64,000 bases of DNA, taken from Chryseobacterium luteum (GTDB taxonomy: Bacteria; Bacteroidota; Bacteroidia; Flavobacteriales; Weeksellaceae). Below, piece after piece: positions 25,931 through 33,376 of this stretch. How positions within the stretch are numbered: the first letter of the stretch is position 1; every line of letters starts with the position of its first letter. A model generated the notes under the pieces. The model was not told the origin of the DNA, searched no databases, and saw only the letters and a list, made by a program, of their open reading frames with translations. The position numbers and the translations under genes were made by a program. Where the stretch lies: positions 36,978 through 100,977 of the forward strand of contig NZ_JPRO01000016.1 in assembly GCF_000737785.1 (NCBI RefSeq). The letters run 5' to 3'.

Positions 25931-26860
25931 ATGAGAAAGATTATCGTCCTTGCAATGGCCCTGACCTTTACATCAGTCAGTGTTATCAGCTGTAAAAAAG
26001 ACGGCAGCAAACTGGGGAAATCCATTTTGAATCTTGGTGGAGCAGATGAAGCGAATACTATCATTGATTTCAACAACAACTTTTTAGATTCTTACAAGAG
26101 CACATCTAAACATATAGAAAGCATCCTGAGATATGCAGATGGAGCCGTAGCAAAAGCAAAAGGAGGAACTGCCATGATAATGCCTGTGATCGGTTCTATG
26201 GATTATGCATTCAGCAAAATCAAAGAAGTGCCGTCAGGTTTTGGAAAAGACAAGGCTGCAATAGAAGCCGATTTTAATACCTATAAAGCCAAAAAAGATA
26301 TTATAGAGAAAAAGTTCGAAGAGCTTAAATCCTATATGAATTCTGAAGACTATAAAGATGACAAAGGTGCAAAAGCTGATGCCATAACAAAGGATATTGA
26401 GACTGAAGCCCAGGCTCTGTTTACTTCAGGAGAAAATATTATAGCGAAGATTAAGCCGGCAACGGATGCTGCGGAAGAAGTAATTCTGAAAGATCATCCT
26501 ATGAAAGAGTATATCATCTCTTCAAAAAACGTGATGAACTCTCTGGATTCTAATATTAATGTTCTGGACAAACAGTATTCAGGAAAGTTCGACGAAGCGG
26601 AAGCCCAGAAAAAATATGACGAGCTTGCCAAAACGGTAGAAGCCAATTCAAAATTAAATTTCAGTGTGAAAGATCCACAGTATTCTTACAAGAAATCACA
26701 GTTTGAAAGCTTCAATAAAGCTTCTTCCAGCTTTTTGGATACCTATAGGAAACTGATCCGTAATGCTAAAGGTGCGGGAAAAATTTCTGACAGTGATATC
26801 CAGCAGATCGATTCCTCTTATGAATCTGTTCTGAACTCCTACAATTCATTCGTGAAATAA
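25931..26860 (+). CDS. Lipoprotein of the T6SS mini-cluster, DUF3829-like
   Basis: The protein has 309 residues. A lipoprotein signal peptide ends at Cys21 (VISCKKDGS). The mature protein is almost entirely helical and Lys/Asp/Glu/Ala rich. The segment FNNNFLDSYKSTSKHIESIL resembles the DUF3829/YiiG family. It is 27 bp after tssF in the same direction. Bacteroidota T6SS loci encode lipoproteins (for example TssQ), so a structural or anchoring role is plausible, but this assignment is inference. Confidence 0.65.
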   Translation: MRKIIVLAMALTFTSVSVISCKKDGSKLGKSILNLGGADEANTIIDFNNNFLDSYKSTSKHIESILRYADGAVAKAKGGTAMIMPVIGSMDYAFSKIKEVPSGFGKDKAAIEADFNTYKAKKDIIEKKFEELKSYMNSEDYKDDKGAKADAITKDIETEAQALFTSGENIIAKIKPATDAAEEVILKDHPMKEYIISSKNVMNSLDSNINVLDKQYSGKFDEAEAQKKYDELAKTVEANSKLNFSVKDPQYSYKKSQFESFNKASSSFLDTYRKLIRNAKGAGKISDSDIQQIDSSYESVLNSYNSFVK

Positions 26861-26881
26861 GGATTGAAATATAGCTGTAAC

Positions 26882-26911
26882 AAAAGACTGATGCAATGTA
26901 TCAGTCTTTTT
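26882..26911 (+). terminator. Rho-independent terminator of the tssE-tssF-lipoprotein unit
   Basis: AAAAGACTGAT (26882-26892) pairs with ATCAGTCTTTT (26900-26910). Confidence 0.85.
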
Positions 26912-27054
26912 ATTTGCAGTAAATGAAATTATATAAGCTATTAAGCAATATCATCCGGAGCACAAAGATTAATTATATCAGAAATACTTAAAAATTTAAC
27001 TAAAATTAAACTTTAATAAAAATTTTCCACCTCATACAATTCCATAAAATTCCG

Positions 27055-27062
27055 TAATTTTG
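27055..27062 (+). promoter_or_regulatory. Bacteroidota -7 element TAATTTTG
   Basis: It matches TAnnTTTG followed by C, 35 bp before the uvrA start codon. Confidence 0.6.
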
Positions 27063-27097
27063 CACATTGTGATTTTCAGGCAGAATCACTCCAAATT

Positions 27098-29929
27098 ATG
27101 AGTAAATCGACAGAATATATAGAAGTTTACGGAGCACGTGAACACAACCTTAAAAATATCAATGTCAAGATCCCGCGCAATGAACTGGTAGTGATTACCG
27201 GGCTTTCAGGCAGCGGGAAATCATCTTTGGCTTTTGACACCATCTTTGCCGAAGGACAGCGTCGTTATATCGAAACCTTTTCGGCTTATGCACGCCAGTT
27301 TCTGGGCGGTCTGGAACGGCCGGATGTAGATAAGATAGAAGGCCTTTCACCTGTAATTGCCATTGAGCAGAAAACCACCAATAAAAATCCGAGATCTACC
27401 GTAGGAACCGTTACCGAGCTGTATGATTATCTGCGTCTTTTATATGCAAGAGTTTCCGATGCATATTCTATGTCCACAGGAAAGAGATTGGTAAGCTATA
27501 CGGAAGACCAGATTTTAGATACAATCAAAGAAAATTACAAAGGCGAGAAAATAATGCTTCTTGCACCGGTAGTGCGGTCCAGAAAAGGTCATTACCATGA
27601 GCTTTTCGTGCAGATGGCAAAAAAAGGCTACGGCCAGGCAAGAATTGACGGAGAGTTGCAGGATATCGAATACGATCTGAAACTTGACAGGTACAAAACC
27701 CACGATATTGATATTGTGATCGATAGATGGATCATCGGTGAAAATGCCTCAGAGACCAGAATGGAAAAATCCCTTCGCACCGCAATGGAAATGGGTGAAG
27801 GAGTTATCGGGATACAGAAGCTGGGAAGCACCAACATAGAATATTTCTCGAAAAACCTGATGGATGCGGAAACAGGACATTCACTGGCACTTCCGGAACC
27901 CAATACATTCTCTTTCAACTCCCCTAAAGGAAGCTGTCCGGAGTGTAAAGGTTTGGGAACGATCAAAAAGATCAATACAGATTATTTTATTGAGAATCCT
28001 AAACTGTCCATCAATCAGGGCGGACTGCTGCCATTGGAAGACATTAAATCCAACAAATGGATTCTTTCGCAGATTAAAAATATTCTCGAAATCTTCGGAC
28101 TGAGCATGGCAACCCCTATGCAGGATATTCCGGAAGAAGCTTTGGACTATATCTACAACGGATGTCACAAAGAATTCAATAAAGATCTCAAATACGCAGG
28201 AATTACCAAAAAGATAAAAATAAGCTTCGATGGCCTTATTACCTTTATGGAAGAAATCATTGATGAGAGGGAATCCTACGAGGCAGTATTGCTGGAAAGG
28301 CACTTCACCACTGAAGAAACCTGCCCGGAATGCGGTGGAACCCGTCTTCAGCCTGCAAGCTTAAGTTTTAAAATAGACGGGAAAAATATTGCTGAAGTAA
28401 ATGCTTTAAGTTTATCTGATTTAAAAGAATGGTTATCCGATATTAAAGATAAATTCTCAGAAAAACATAAAATCATTGCCTACGAAATCTTAAAAGAGAT
28501 TGAAACAAGACTTCAGTTCCTTCTGGATGTAGGGTTGGATTATCTTAGTTTAAGCAGAAGCTCTAAAACCCTTTCAGGAGGAGAATCCCAGAGAATCCGT
28601 CTCGCTACCCAGATCGGGTCGCAGCTTGTGAATGTATTGTATATCCTGGATGAACCAAGTATCGGATTGCACCAGAGAGACAATGAAAGACTCATCAGCT
28701 CATTGAAGAACCTTAGGGATATAGGTAACTCAGTTATTGTTGTGGAGCATGACAAAGATATGATTCTGGAAGCCGATGAGGTGCTGGACATCGGTCCCAG
28801 AGCAGGAAAATTCGGTGGAGAAATTCTGTGGCAGGGAAAACCGAAAGACCTGTTAAAAGCAGATACCATCACGGCACAGTATATCAACGGAAAAAGAAAA
28901 ATAGAAGTTCCTGCGGAAAGAAGAGCAGGAAACGGTAAAAATATCCTGTTAAAAGGGGCTACAGGAAATAACCTGAAAAATGTTACCCTTGATGTTCCAT
29001 TGGGAAAATTAGTGGTGGTAACGGGAATTTCAGGAAGCGGAAAATCTTCCCTGATCAATGGGACTCTTTATCCAATTCTTAACAAGCATTTCTACAGGGC
29101 AGTTCAGGAACCTCTTCCATATAAAAAGATCGAAGGTCTTGATAATATTGATAAAATTGTAGATGTAGACCAGACTCCGATCGGAAGAACGCCACGCTCA
29201 AACCCTGCAACCTACACAGGAATGTTTACAGACATCCGGAACCTGTTCGCAGAACTTCCGGAGAGTAAGATCCGCGGTTATAAGCCGGGAAGGTTCTCTT
29301 TCAACGTAAAAGGCGGAAGATGCGAAACCTGCCAGGGCGGAGGACTGAAAGTCATTGAAATGAACTTCCTTCCCGATGTATATGTACACTGCGAAACCTG
29401 TAACGGAAAACGTTTCAACAGAGAAACCCTGGAAGTACGTTACAAAGGAAAATCTATTTCGGATGTGCTGGATATGACCATTGATGAAGCGGTAGACTTT
29501 TTCCAGCCGATCCCTAAGATCTTTGCCAAGGTAAAGACCCTTCAGGATGTCGGATTGGGATATATTACCCTGGGGCAGCAGTCAACAACACTTTCAGGAG
29601 GAGAAGCACAGCGTATCAAGCTTGCTACAGAACTTTCAAAAAGACAGACCGGAAATACATTGTATATTTTAGATGAACCGACAACCGGACTTCACTTTGA
29701 AGATGTAAAGATCCTGATGGAGGCCATCAACCAGCTTGTGGAATTAGGAAACTCATTCATCATCATCGAACATAATATGGATGTCATTAAACTCGCCGAC
29801 CATATTATTGATGTTGGTCCGGAAGGAGGAAAACATGGTGGTCAGATCGTAGCCCAGGGAACTCCTGAGGAGATTGTGAAGTCTAAGAAGAGTTTGACCG
29901 GGAAGTTTTTGAAGAGGGAATTAGAATAA
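27098..29929 (+). CDS. uvrA: Excinuclease ABC subunit A
   Basis: The protein has 943 residues. UvrA is the damage-recognition ATPase of nucleotide excision repair and loads UvrB. The first Walker A is GLSGSGKS (35-42) and the second is [17 protein letters not shown] near residue 645. Both ABC signatures ([14 protein letters not shown] and [14 protein letters not shown]) are present. Zinc-binding cysteines are seen in [24 protein letters not shown] and CETCNGKRF. All parts expected for a functional protein are there. A bidirectional terminator follows. Confidence 0.98.
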   Translation: MSKSTEYIEVYGAREHNLKNINVKIPRNELVVITGLSGSGKSSLAFDTIFAEGQRRYIETFSAYARQFLGGLERPDVDKIEGLSPVIAIEQKTTNKNPRSTVGTVTELYDYLRLLYARVSDAYSMSTGKRLVSYTEDQILDTIKENYKGEKIMLLAPVVRSRKGHYHELFVQMAKKGYGQARIDGELQDIEYDLKLDRYKTHDIDIVIDRWIIGENASETRMEKSLRTAMEMGEGVIGIQKLGSTNIEYFSKNLMDAETGHSLALPEPNTFSFNSPKGSCPECKGLGTIKKINTDYFIENPKLSINQGGLLPLEDIKSNKWILSQIKNILEIFGLSMATPMQDIPEEALDYIYNGCHKEFNKDLKYAGITKKIKISFDGLITFMEEIIDERESYEAVLLERHFTTEETCPECGGTRLQPASLSFKIDGKNIAEVNALSLSDLKEWLSDIKDKFSEKHKIIAYEILKEIETRLQFLLDVGLDYLSLSRSSKTLSGGESQRIRLATQIGSQLVNVLYILDEPSIGLHQRDNERLISSLKNLRDIGNSVIVVEHDKDMILEADEVLDIGPRAGKFGGEILWQGKPKDLLKADTITAQYINGKRKIEVPAERRAGNGKNILLKGATGNNLKNVTLDVPLGKLVVVTGISGSGKSSLINGTLYPILNKHFYRAVQEPLPYKKIEGLDNIDKIVDVDQTPIGRTPRSNPATYTGMFTDIRNLFAELPESKIRGYKPGRFSFNVKGGRCETCQGGGLKVIEMNFLPDVYVHCETCNGKRFNRETLEVRYKGKSISDVLDMTIDEAVDFFQPIPKIFAKVKTLQDVGLGYITLGQQSTTLSGGEAQRIKLATELSKRQTGNTLYILDEPTTGLHFEDVKILMEAINQLVELGNSFIIIEHNMDVIKLADHIIDVGPEGGKHGGQIVAQGTPEEIVKSKKSLTGKFLKRELE

Positions 29930-29950
29930 ATAATTAAAAATAGAATATAG

Positions 29951-29978
29951 AAAGCCACAATGTATGTTGTGGCTTTTT
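29951..29978. terminator. Bidirectional terminator between uvrA and the minus-strand pair
   Basis: AAAGCCACAA pairs with TTGTGGCTTT around a TGTATG loop, with A/T flanks on both sides. The stop codon of the minus-strand gene (29977-29979) touches the stem. Confidence 0.8.
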
Positions 29979-30357
29979 ACTTATTCAGTATTTCATTAAA
30001 GATATTTTCCAGCTGGATCCAGTAATCTTCCTGCATCCAGCTATATTTTTTATAACTGATGCTGATCAGAATACGATGCAGTCTGTTTCCCTTTCTCAGA
30101 TGATCCGTAATGGCTTCGATGAGCCACTCTTCATTAAATCCGGCCCATTCACCTGCAGGCTGTAGCAGATTGGGCTGCAGAACAGGAAATACTTCGTACA
30201 TATTAATAGTTTTGACTTCCTCAAAAGGATATGGGCTCTCAATAATAGTTTTGGCAATATATCGAAAATCCGAATCCTGAAGTTCTGTGTCCGGATAAAA
30301 ATCAGAAAGAGCGATCCATACAGGTTTTCGCTCTTTAATATTGATGGGTTTTATCAT
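29977..30357 (-). CDS. DUF7079-like protein, candidate immunity protein
   Basis: The protein has 126 residues, is soluble and has no signal peptide. It resembles the DUF7079 family: RKPVWIALSDFYPDTELQDS, then DFRYIAKTIIESPYPFEEV, the block MYEVFPVLQPNLLQPAGEWA and GFNEEWLIEAI. It lies 34 bp downstream of, and on the same strand as, the Cys/His protein, the usual order of toxin then immunity. The immunity role is inferred from gene order, size and acidic character only. Confidence 0.6.
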   Translation of the reverse strand: MIKPINIKERKPVWIALSDFYPDTELQDSDFRYIAKTIIESPYPFEEVKTINMYEVFPVLQPNLLQPAGEWAGFNEEWLIEAITDHLRKGNRLHRILISISYKKYSWMQEDYWIQLENIFNEILNK

Positions 30358-30391
30358 CGATCGTTCTTTGGCTAATGAATGATCAGGCCAA

Positions 30392-30877
30392 TTATAGAGA
30401 AGATATATAAACTTCTATTTTTGTACCGTCATAGTTAAATGTTCCATCCGGATTACGTTTGCCAAGAACCCATTTCATGTCTGCCGGAACAGACCATGCC
30501 GTTCCTAGCGAAAATCCGTTCACAGACCGTATCTCTGCACCGTTTCCTGTCGTAATGGCGGAATGAAACCATTTTTTATCCCGGATTCTGTAAAAGCCAA
30601 TTGCCTTTCCCTTCGGAATAATAGAGTAGCCGTTCCATTTTTCTCCTGCCGGATAGTTGAATTTATTCAGCCAGCCGGATCCGCGCAGGCCGGCCAATTC
30701 GTCTGCACTTATGGACGCACCCCGCATATAGAGGGCATACGCTACCACATCATGGCATATTCCTGTGCTGTAATTCATAATATCATCCTGGCCGGAGAGA
30801 AGACCATTGGAAATCAATGATTTTTTTATAGGTTCCAATTGCCCGGCATGGGCTCCCTTTGCTGTGATAATTTCCAT
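30392..30877 (-). CDS. Cys/His hydrolase-like protein, candidate toxin or effector
   Basis: The protein has 161 residues and no signal peptide. I do not recognise the family. A cysteine in a helix (YSTGICHDVVAYALYMRG, Cys41), a later RDKKWFHSAITTGNG (His105) and EIRSVNG (Glu115/Asn120) together resemble the Cys-His layout of papain-like NlpC/P60 or CHAP hydrolases. The gene is followed after 34 bp by a DUF7079-like gene. It could be a T6SS effector, a contact toxin or a housekeeping hydrolase. The catalytic assignment is inferred from pattern only. Confidence 0.55.
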   Translation of the reverse strand: MEIITAKGAHAGQLEPIKKSLISNGLLSGQDDIMNYSTGICHDVVAYALYMRGASISADELAGLRGSGWLNKFNYPAGEKWNGYSIIPKGKAIGFYRIRDKKWFHSAITTGNGAEIRSVNGFSLGTAWSVPADMKWVLGKRNPDGTFNYDGTKIEVYISSL

Positions 30878-31079
30878 ATTTTTATTTATTTGGTGTGATG
30901 TTTTTGGTAGTTGAAAGATACAGAATAATTTCTAAATACTGTTTTCGTTATAATTTACAGTGCTTTCGGGACAGATATATCTTCACATAATCTAAAAATA
31001 ATGAAAATTCTGATCATTAAATTGTAATAAAAACCTGGGAAATTCGTTATACATTTATCAAACATAAAATTAAAACAGT

Positions 31080-31214
31080 ATGAAAAATTTAAAGAAACTG
31101 ACAAAAGCAGATTTAAAGTCTGTATACGGTGGCCAGCCCAAGAAATACTGCGTATACTGTGAACGCATGAATAAGCTGGTATGTAGTGAAGTTCCAATTG
31201 CTCAATGTCCTTAA
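31080..31214 (+). CDS. Double-glycine-leader peptide, bacteriocin-like, four cysteines
   Basis: The peptide has 44 residues. The leader MKNLKKLTKADLKSVYGG ends in a Gly-Gly cleavage site at 17-18 and matches the bacteriocin-type leader common in Chryseobacterium small peptides. The predicted 26-residue core has Cys24, Cys27, Cys35 and Cys43 (CVYC, then VCSE, then QCP). A strong terminator follows immediately, which supports a dedicated transcript. No peptidase-type ABC exporter or modification enzyme is adjacent. It may be a bacteriocin, a signalling peptide or a RiPP precursor. Confidence 0.7.
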   Translation: MKNLKKLTKADLKSVYGGQPKKYCVYCERMNKLVCSEVPIAQCP

Positions 31215-31221
31215 AAAAATG

Positions 31222-31247
31222 AAGCTGCCTCAAAGCAGCTTTTTTTA
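31222..31247 (+). terminator. Terminator of the GG-leader peptide gene
   Basis: AAGCTGC (31222-31228) pairs with GCAGCTT (31235-31241), followed by six T. It starts eight bases after the stop codon. Confidence 0.85.
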
Positions 31248-31467
31248 TGACATAATTTCGTTCTCTATTTTGGGTAAATTTTTCACACGTTTTCAGTTAA
31301 TTTGAATTCCTAAACGGTCAAATCCGATGTTATCCCTGGCTTTATTTTGCTAAATAAAATTGATCGGTCCATATGAATTCAGGACACGCATCTGATGAGG
31401 TGGCGGAAGACTTTATTACAGCAGATTTTATTTTGTAAGTATTTTCCACTCATACCATAAAATTTTA

Positions 31468-31475
31468 TACATTTG
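31468..31475 (+). promoter_or_regulatory. Bacteroidota -7 element TACATTTG
   Basis: It lies 17 bp before the GTG start at 31493 and supports that start. The rest of the 31248-31467 gap shows no gene. Confidence 0.55.
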
Positions 31476-31492
31476 ATTATAAAATATGATCC

Positions 31493-32005
31493 GTGAATCC
31501 CATTCTTGATGTCGTAGTACGCTCCCTTTGCGTTTACCTTTTTATGGTGATTGCCATCCGTCTCTTCGGTAAAAACCAGCTTTCCCAGCTCAATGCAGGA
31601 GATGTCGTATTGCTTCTCCTTATTTCCAACGCCGTTCAGAATGCAATGGTAGGCCCGGATACCTCTTTGCAGGGTGGTCTTGTTGCAGCACTTGTCCTGT
31701 TTGCGGCTAACTTTATTCTCAAAAGGCTTATGTTTTCCAACCGTAAATTCGAAACATTTATGGAAGAAGATCCCGTGATCCTGATCAGGGACGGAGTCAT
31801 AGATCAGACTGCTTTGAACAGGGTAAAGATCACCCGCGACGAACTCGAAGAATCAATAAGAGAGCACGGCGTGGAAAATATAAGAGATGTAAAACTTTCT
31901 ATTCTTGAAGTAGACGGCAATATAAGTGTAATTTCAGAAGATGAAAAAGAAAAACAGACCCACTATTCAAGAATCAAAAGAAAGAACAAAAGAAAATACC
32001 ATTAA
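31493..32005 (+). CDS. DUF421 (YetF-like) membrane protein
   Basis: The protein has 170 residues with a GTG start; no in-frame ATG lies nearby upstream. It has three N-terminal hydrophobic helices (about 8-80). The first pair carries AIRLFGKNQLSQLNAGDVVL, the DUF421 signature. A cytoplasmic domain follows with PVILIRDGVIDQTALN and ELEESIREHGVENIRDVKL. YetF-like proteins are membrane proteins of poorly known function, in some cases tied to spore or stress phenotypes. The acetyltransferase gene follows 5 bp later. Confidence 0.9.
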   Translation: MNPILDVVVRSLCVYLFMVIAIRLFGKNQLSQLNAGDVVLLLLISNAVQNAMVGPDTSLQGGLVAALVLFAANFILKRLMFSNRKFETFMEEDPVILIRDGVIDQTALNRVKITRDELEESIREHGVENIRDVKLSILEVDGNISVISEDEKEKQTHYSRIKRKNKRKYH

Positions 32006-32010
32006 ATAGT

Positions 32011-32505
32011 ATGAATTACGAACTAAGAGAAATGCTTCCCGGCGATGAAACAAAAGTACTGGAAATTTACAGGCAGGGACTGGATGGAGGGATGGCCACC
32101 TTTGAAACAGAAGTTCCTACTGCCGAAGCATTGAATATGGATTATTTCAACGACTGCCGCTGGGTACTGGAAAATGAAAACAGCGAAATAGTAGGATGGT
32201 GCGCCTTGAAGCTGGTAAGCAAAAGAGAATGTTATAAAGGAGTAGCTGAAGTGAGCATTTATTTCGACAATTTGTACCAAGGGAAAGGGTTAGGATCAGT
32301 TCTGCTGAAAAAGATGATTCTTGACAGTGAGAGCCACGGCTTCTGGACTCTGCAGGCCAGTATCTTTCCCGAAAATGAAGCTTCCATAAGATTCCACCAG
32401 AAAAACGGTTTCAGAACTGTAGGAATCAGAAAAAAGATCGGAAAGCTCAACGGACAATGGAAGGATGTTATCCTCCTTGAAAAACGAAGCGAAAGTCTGG
32501 ATTAA
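32011..32505 (+). CDS. GNAT N-acetyltransferase, phosphinothricin-acetyltransferase-like
   Basis: The protein has 164 residues in a single GNAT fold. The acetyl-CoA site is the YQGKGLGSVLLKKMI block (Q/RxxGxG/A), followed by IFPENEASIRFHQKNGFRTV. The N-terminal IYRQGLDGGMATFETEVPT matches the Pat/YncA group, which acetylates small amino-acid-like compounds. Its start is 5 bp after the DUF421 stop. The natural substrate is not known. Confidence 0.88.
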   Translation: MNYELREMLPGDETKVLEIYRQGLDGGMATFETEVPTAEALNMDYFNDCRWVLENENSEIVGWCALKLVSKRECYKGVAEVSIYFDNLYQGKGLGSVLLKKMILDSESHGFWTLQASIFPENEASIRFHQKNGFRTVGIRKKIGKLNGQWKDVILLEKRSESLD

Positions 32506-32537
32506 GTACCAAAATACTGAATAATTAAACCTTAAAA

Positions 32538-32562
32538 CTCTATACCCTCTAACCCTCCAACC
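32538..32562. repeat. Solo word-repeat tract (CCCTC/TAACC)
   Basis: About three degenerate copies of a CTCTAACC-like word run in tandem with no complementary arm nearby. The style matches the arms of the hairpins described in the findings. Confidence 0.35.
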
Positions 32563-32634
32563 AAAAAAAACTCCGCCACATTTTTGGCATTAACCTTGTT
32601 ATTTCCATACCGAAATTTGAAAAAGTGGAAATTA

Positions 32635-32868
32635 ATGAAAGGTTTAATTAAAATTGCAGGAGTGGCAACCGTCCTGCTTATGATGACATCGTGTGTAGTG
32701 CATGATCATCATCCAGGGAGACTTCCGCCGGGGCATGCAAAAAAAGTGCATGGAGGAAGCGCAAGGCATTATGCACCGGGACAGGTGAAAAAAAGAGTGT
32801 ATTATTATGATAACGACGACAGAGGTCACCGTCATAAGCACAGAGGACACAAACATCACAGAGATTGA
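32635..32868 (+). CDS. Small His-rich lipoprotein
   Basis: The protein has 77 residues from the ATG at 32635; an upstream in-frame ATG at 32584 would spoil the signal peptide. The lipobox ends at Cys20 (MMTSCVVHD). The mature part is basic, with a PPGHAKKVHGGSARHYAPGQ motif and a C-terminal run of alternating His, Arg and Lys that could bind metal. Similar small lipoproteins occur in flavobacteria with no established role. A perfect palindromic terminator follows 8 bp after the stop. Confidence 0.7.
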   Translation: MKGLIKIAGVATVLLMMTSCVVHDHHPGRLPPGHAKKVHGGSARHYAPGQVKKRVYYYDNDDRGHRHKHRGHKHHRD

Positions 32869-32876
32869 AAAAATAA

Positions 32877-32904
32877 AAAAGCCCTGAAAATTTTCAGGGC
32901 TTTT
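32877..32904. terminator. Perfect 28-bp palindromic bidirectional terminator
   Basis: AAAAGCCCTGAAAA is followed directly by its reverse complement. It sits between the convergent lipoprotein and DUF4286 genes. Confidence 0.85.
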
Positions 32905-32913
32905 GATTGATAT

Positions 32914-33228
32914 TTAAAATCTAGATTTTTTAGGGTTCAGAAATGTATTGAAGATCATTACTTCCGTACCGAACTTTTTCTCAATTCTTTCAGAAATATT
33001 CAGCATTTCACTTTTGATAAAATCTTCCCTGATATCATCATTATCAAACATCAGAAGAAGGTTATAATTTTTACCCTCTTCAATATAATCACTGTGCACA
33101 TCAGAAAGAATATATTTATTCACGTCCAGAAGGTTTTCTGCCATCAGGATCAGTGTATCGTCGATATAATTTTCCCATTCTTCAATATTGTTTTTCGTAC
33201 AGTGGAAAGTTATACTCAATAAGCTCAT
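32914..33228 (-). CDS. DUF4286 family protein
   Basis: This 104-residue soluble protein matches DUF4286: SLLSITFHCTKNNIEEWENY, then FLNPKKSRF at the C-terminus. It is probably a small alpha/beta ferredoxin-like fold. The family is common in Bacteroidota and has no assigned role. It is divergent from gyrA across 148 bp, and that space contains a perfect DnaA-box sequence at 33251-33259. Confidence 0.85.
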   Translation of the reverse strand: MSLLSITFHCTKNNIEEWENYIDDTLILMAENLLDVNKYILSDVHSDYIEEGKNYNLLLMFDNDDIREDFIKSEMLNISERIEKKFGTEVMIFNTFLNPKKSRF

Positions 33229-33376
33229 ATTTTATGAATTTTTAAGATTTTGTGGATAAATTCTAGCACAAAAATCGGTAAAAATTTCGTAAATTAGCCC
33301 GTTAATAAAAATTGGAGATAAATAATTTTCAGACGCACAGCTAAAGGTCTGACTGTCATTATAATAAAATTTGTTT

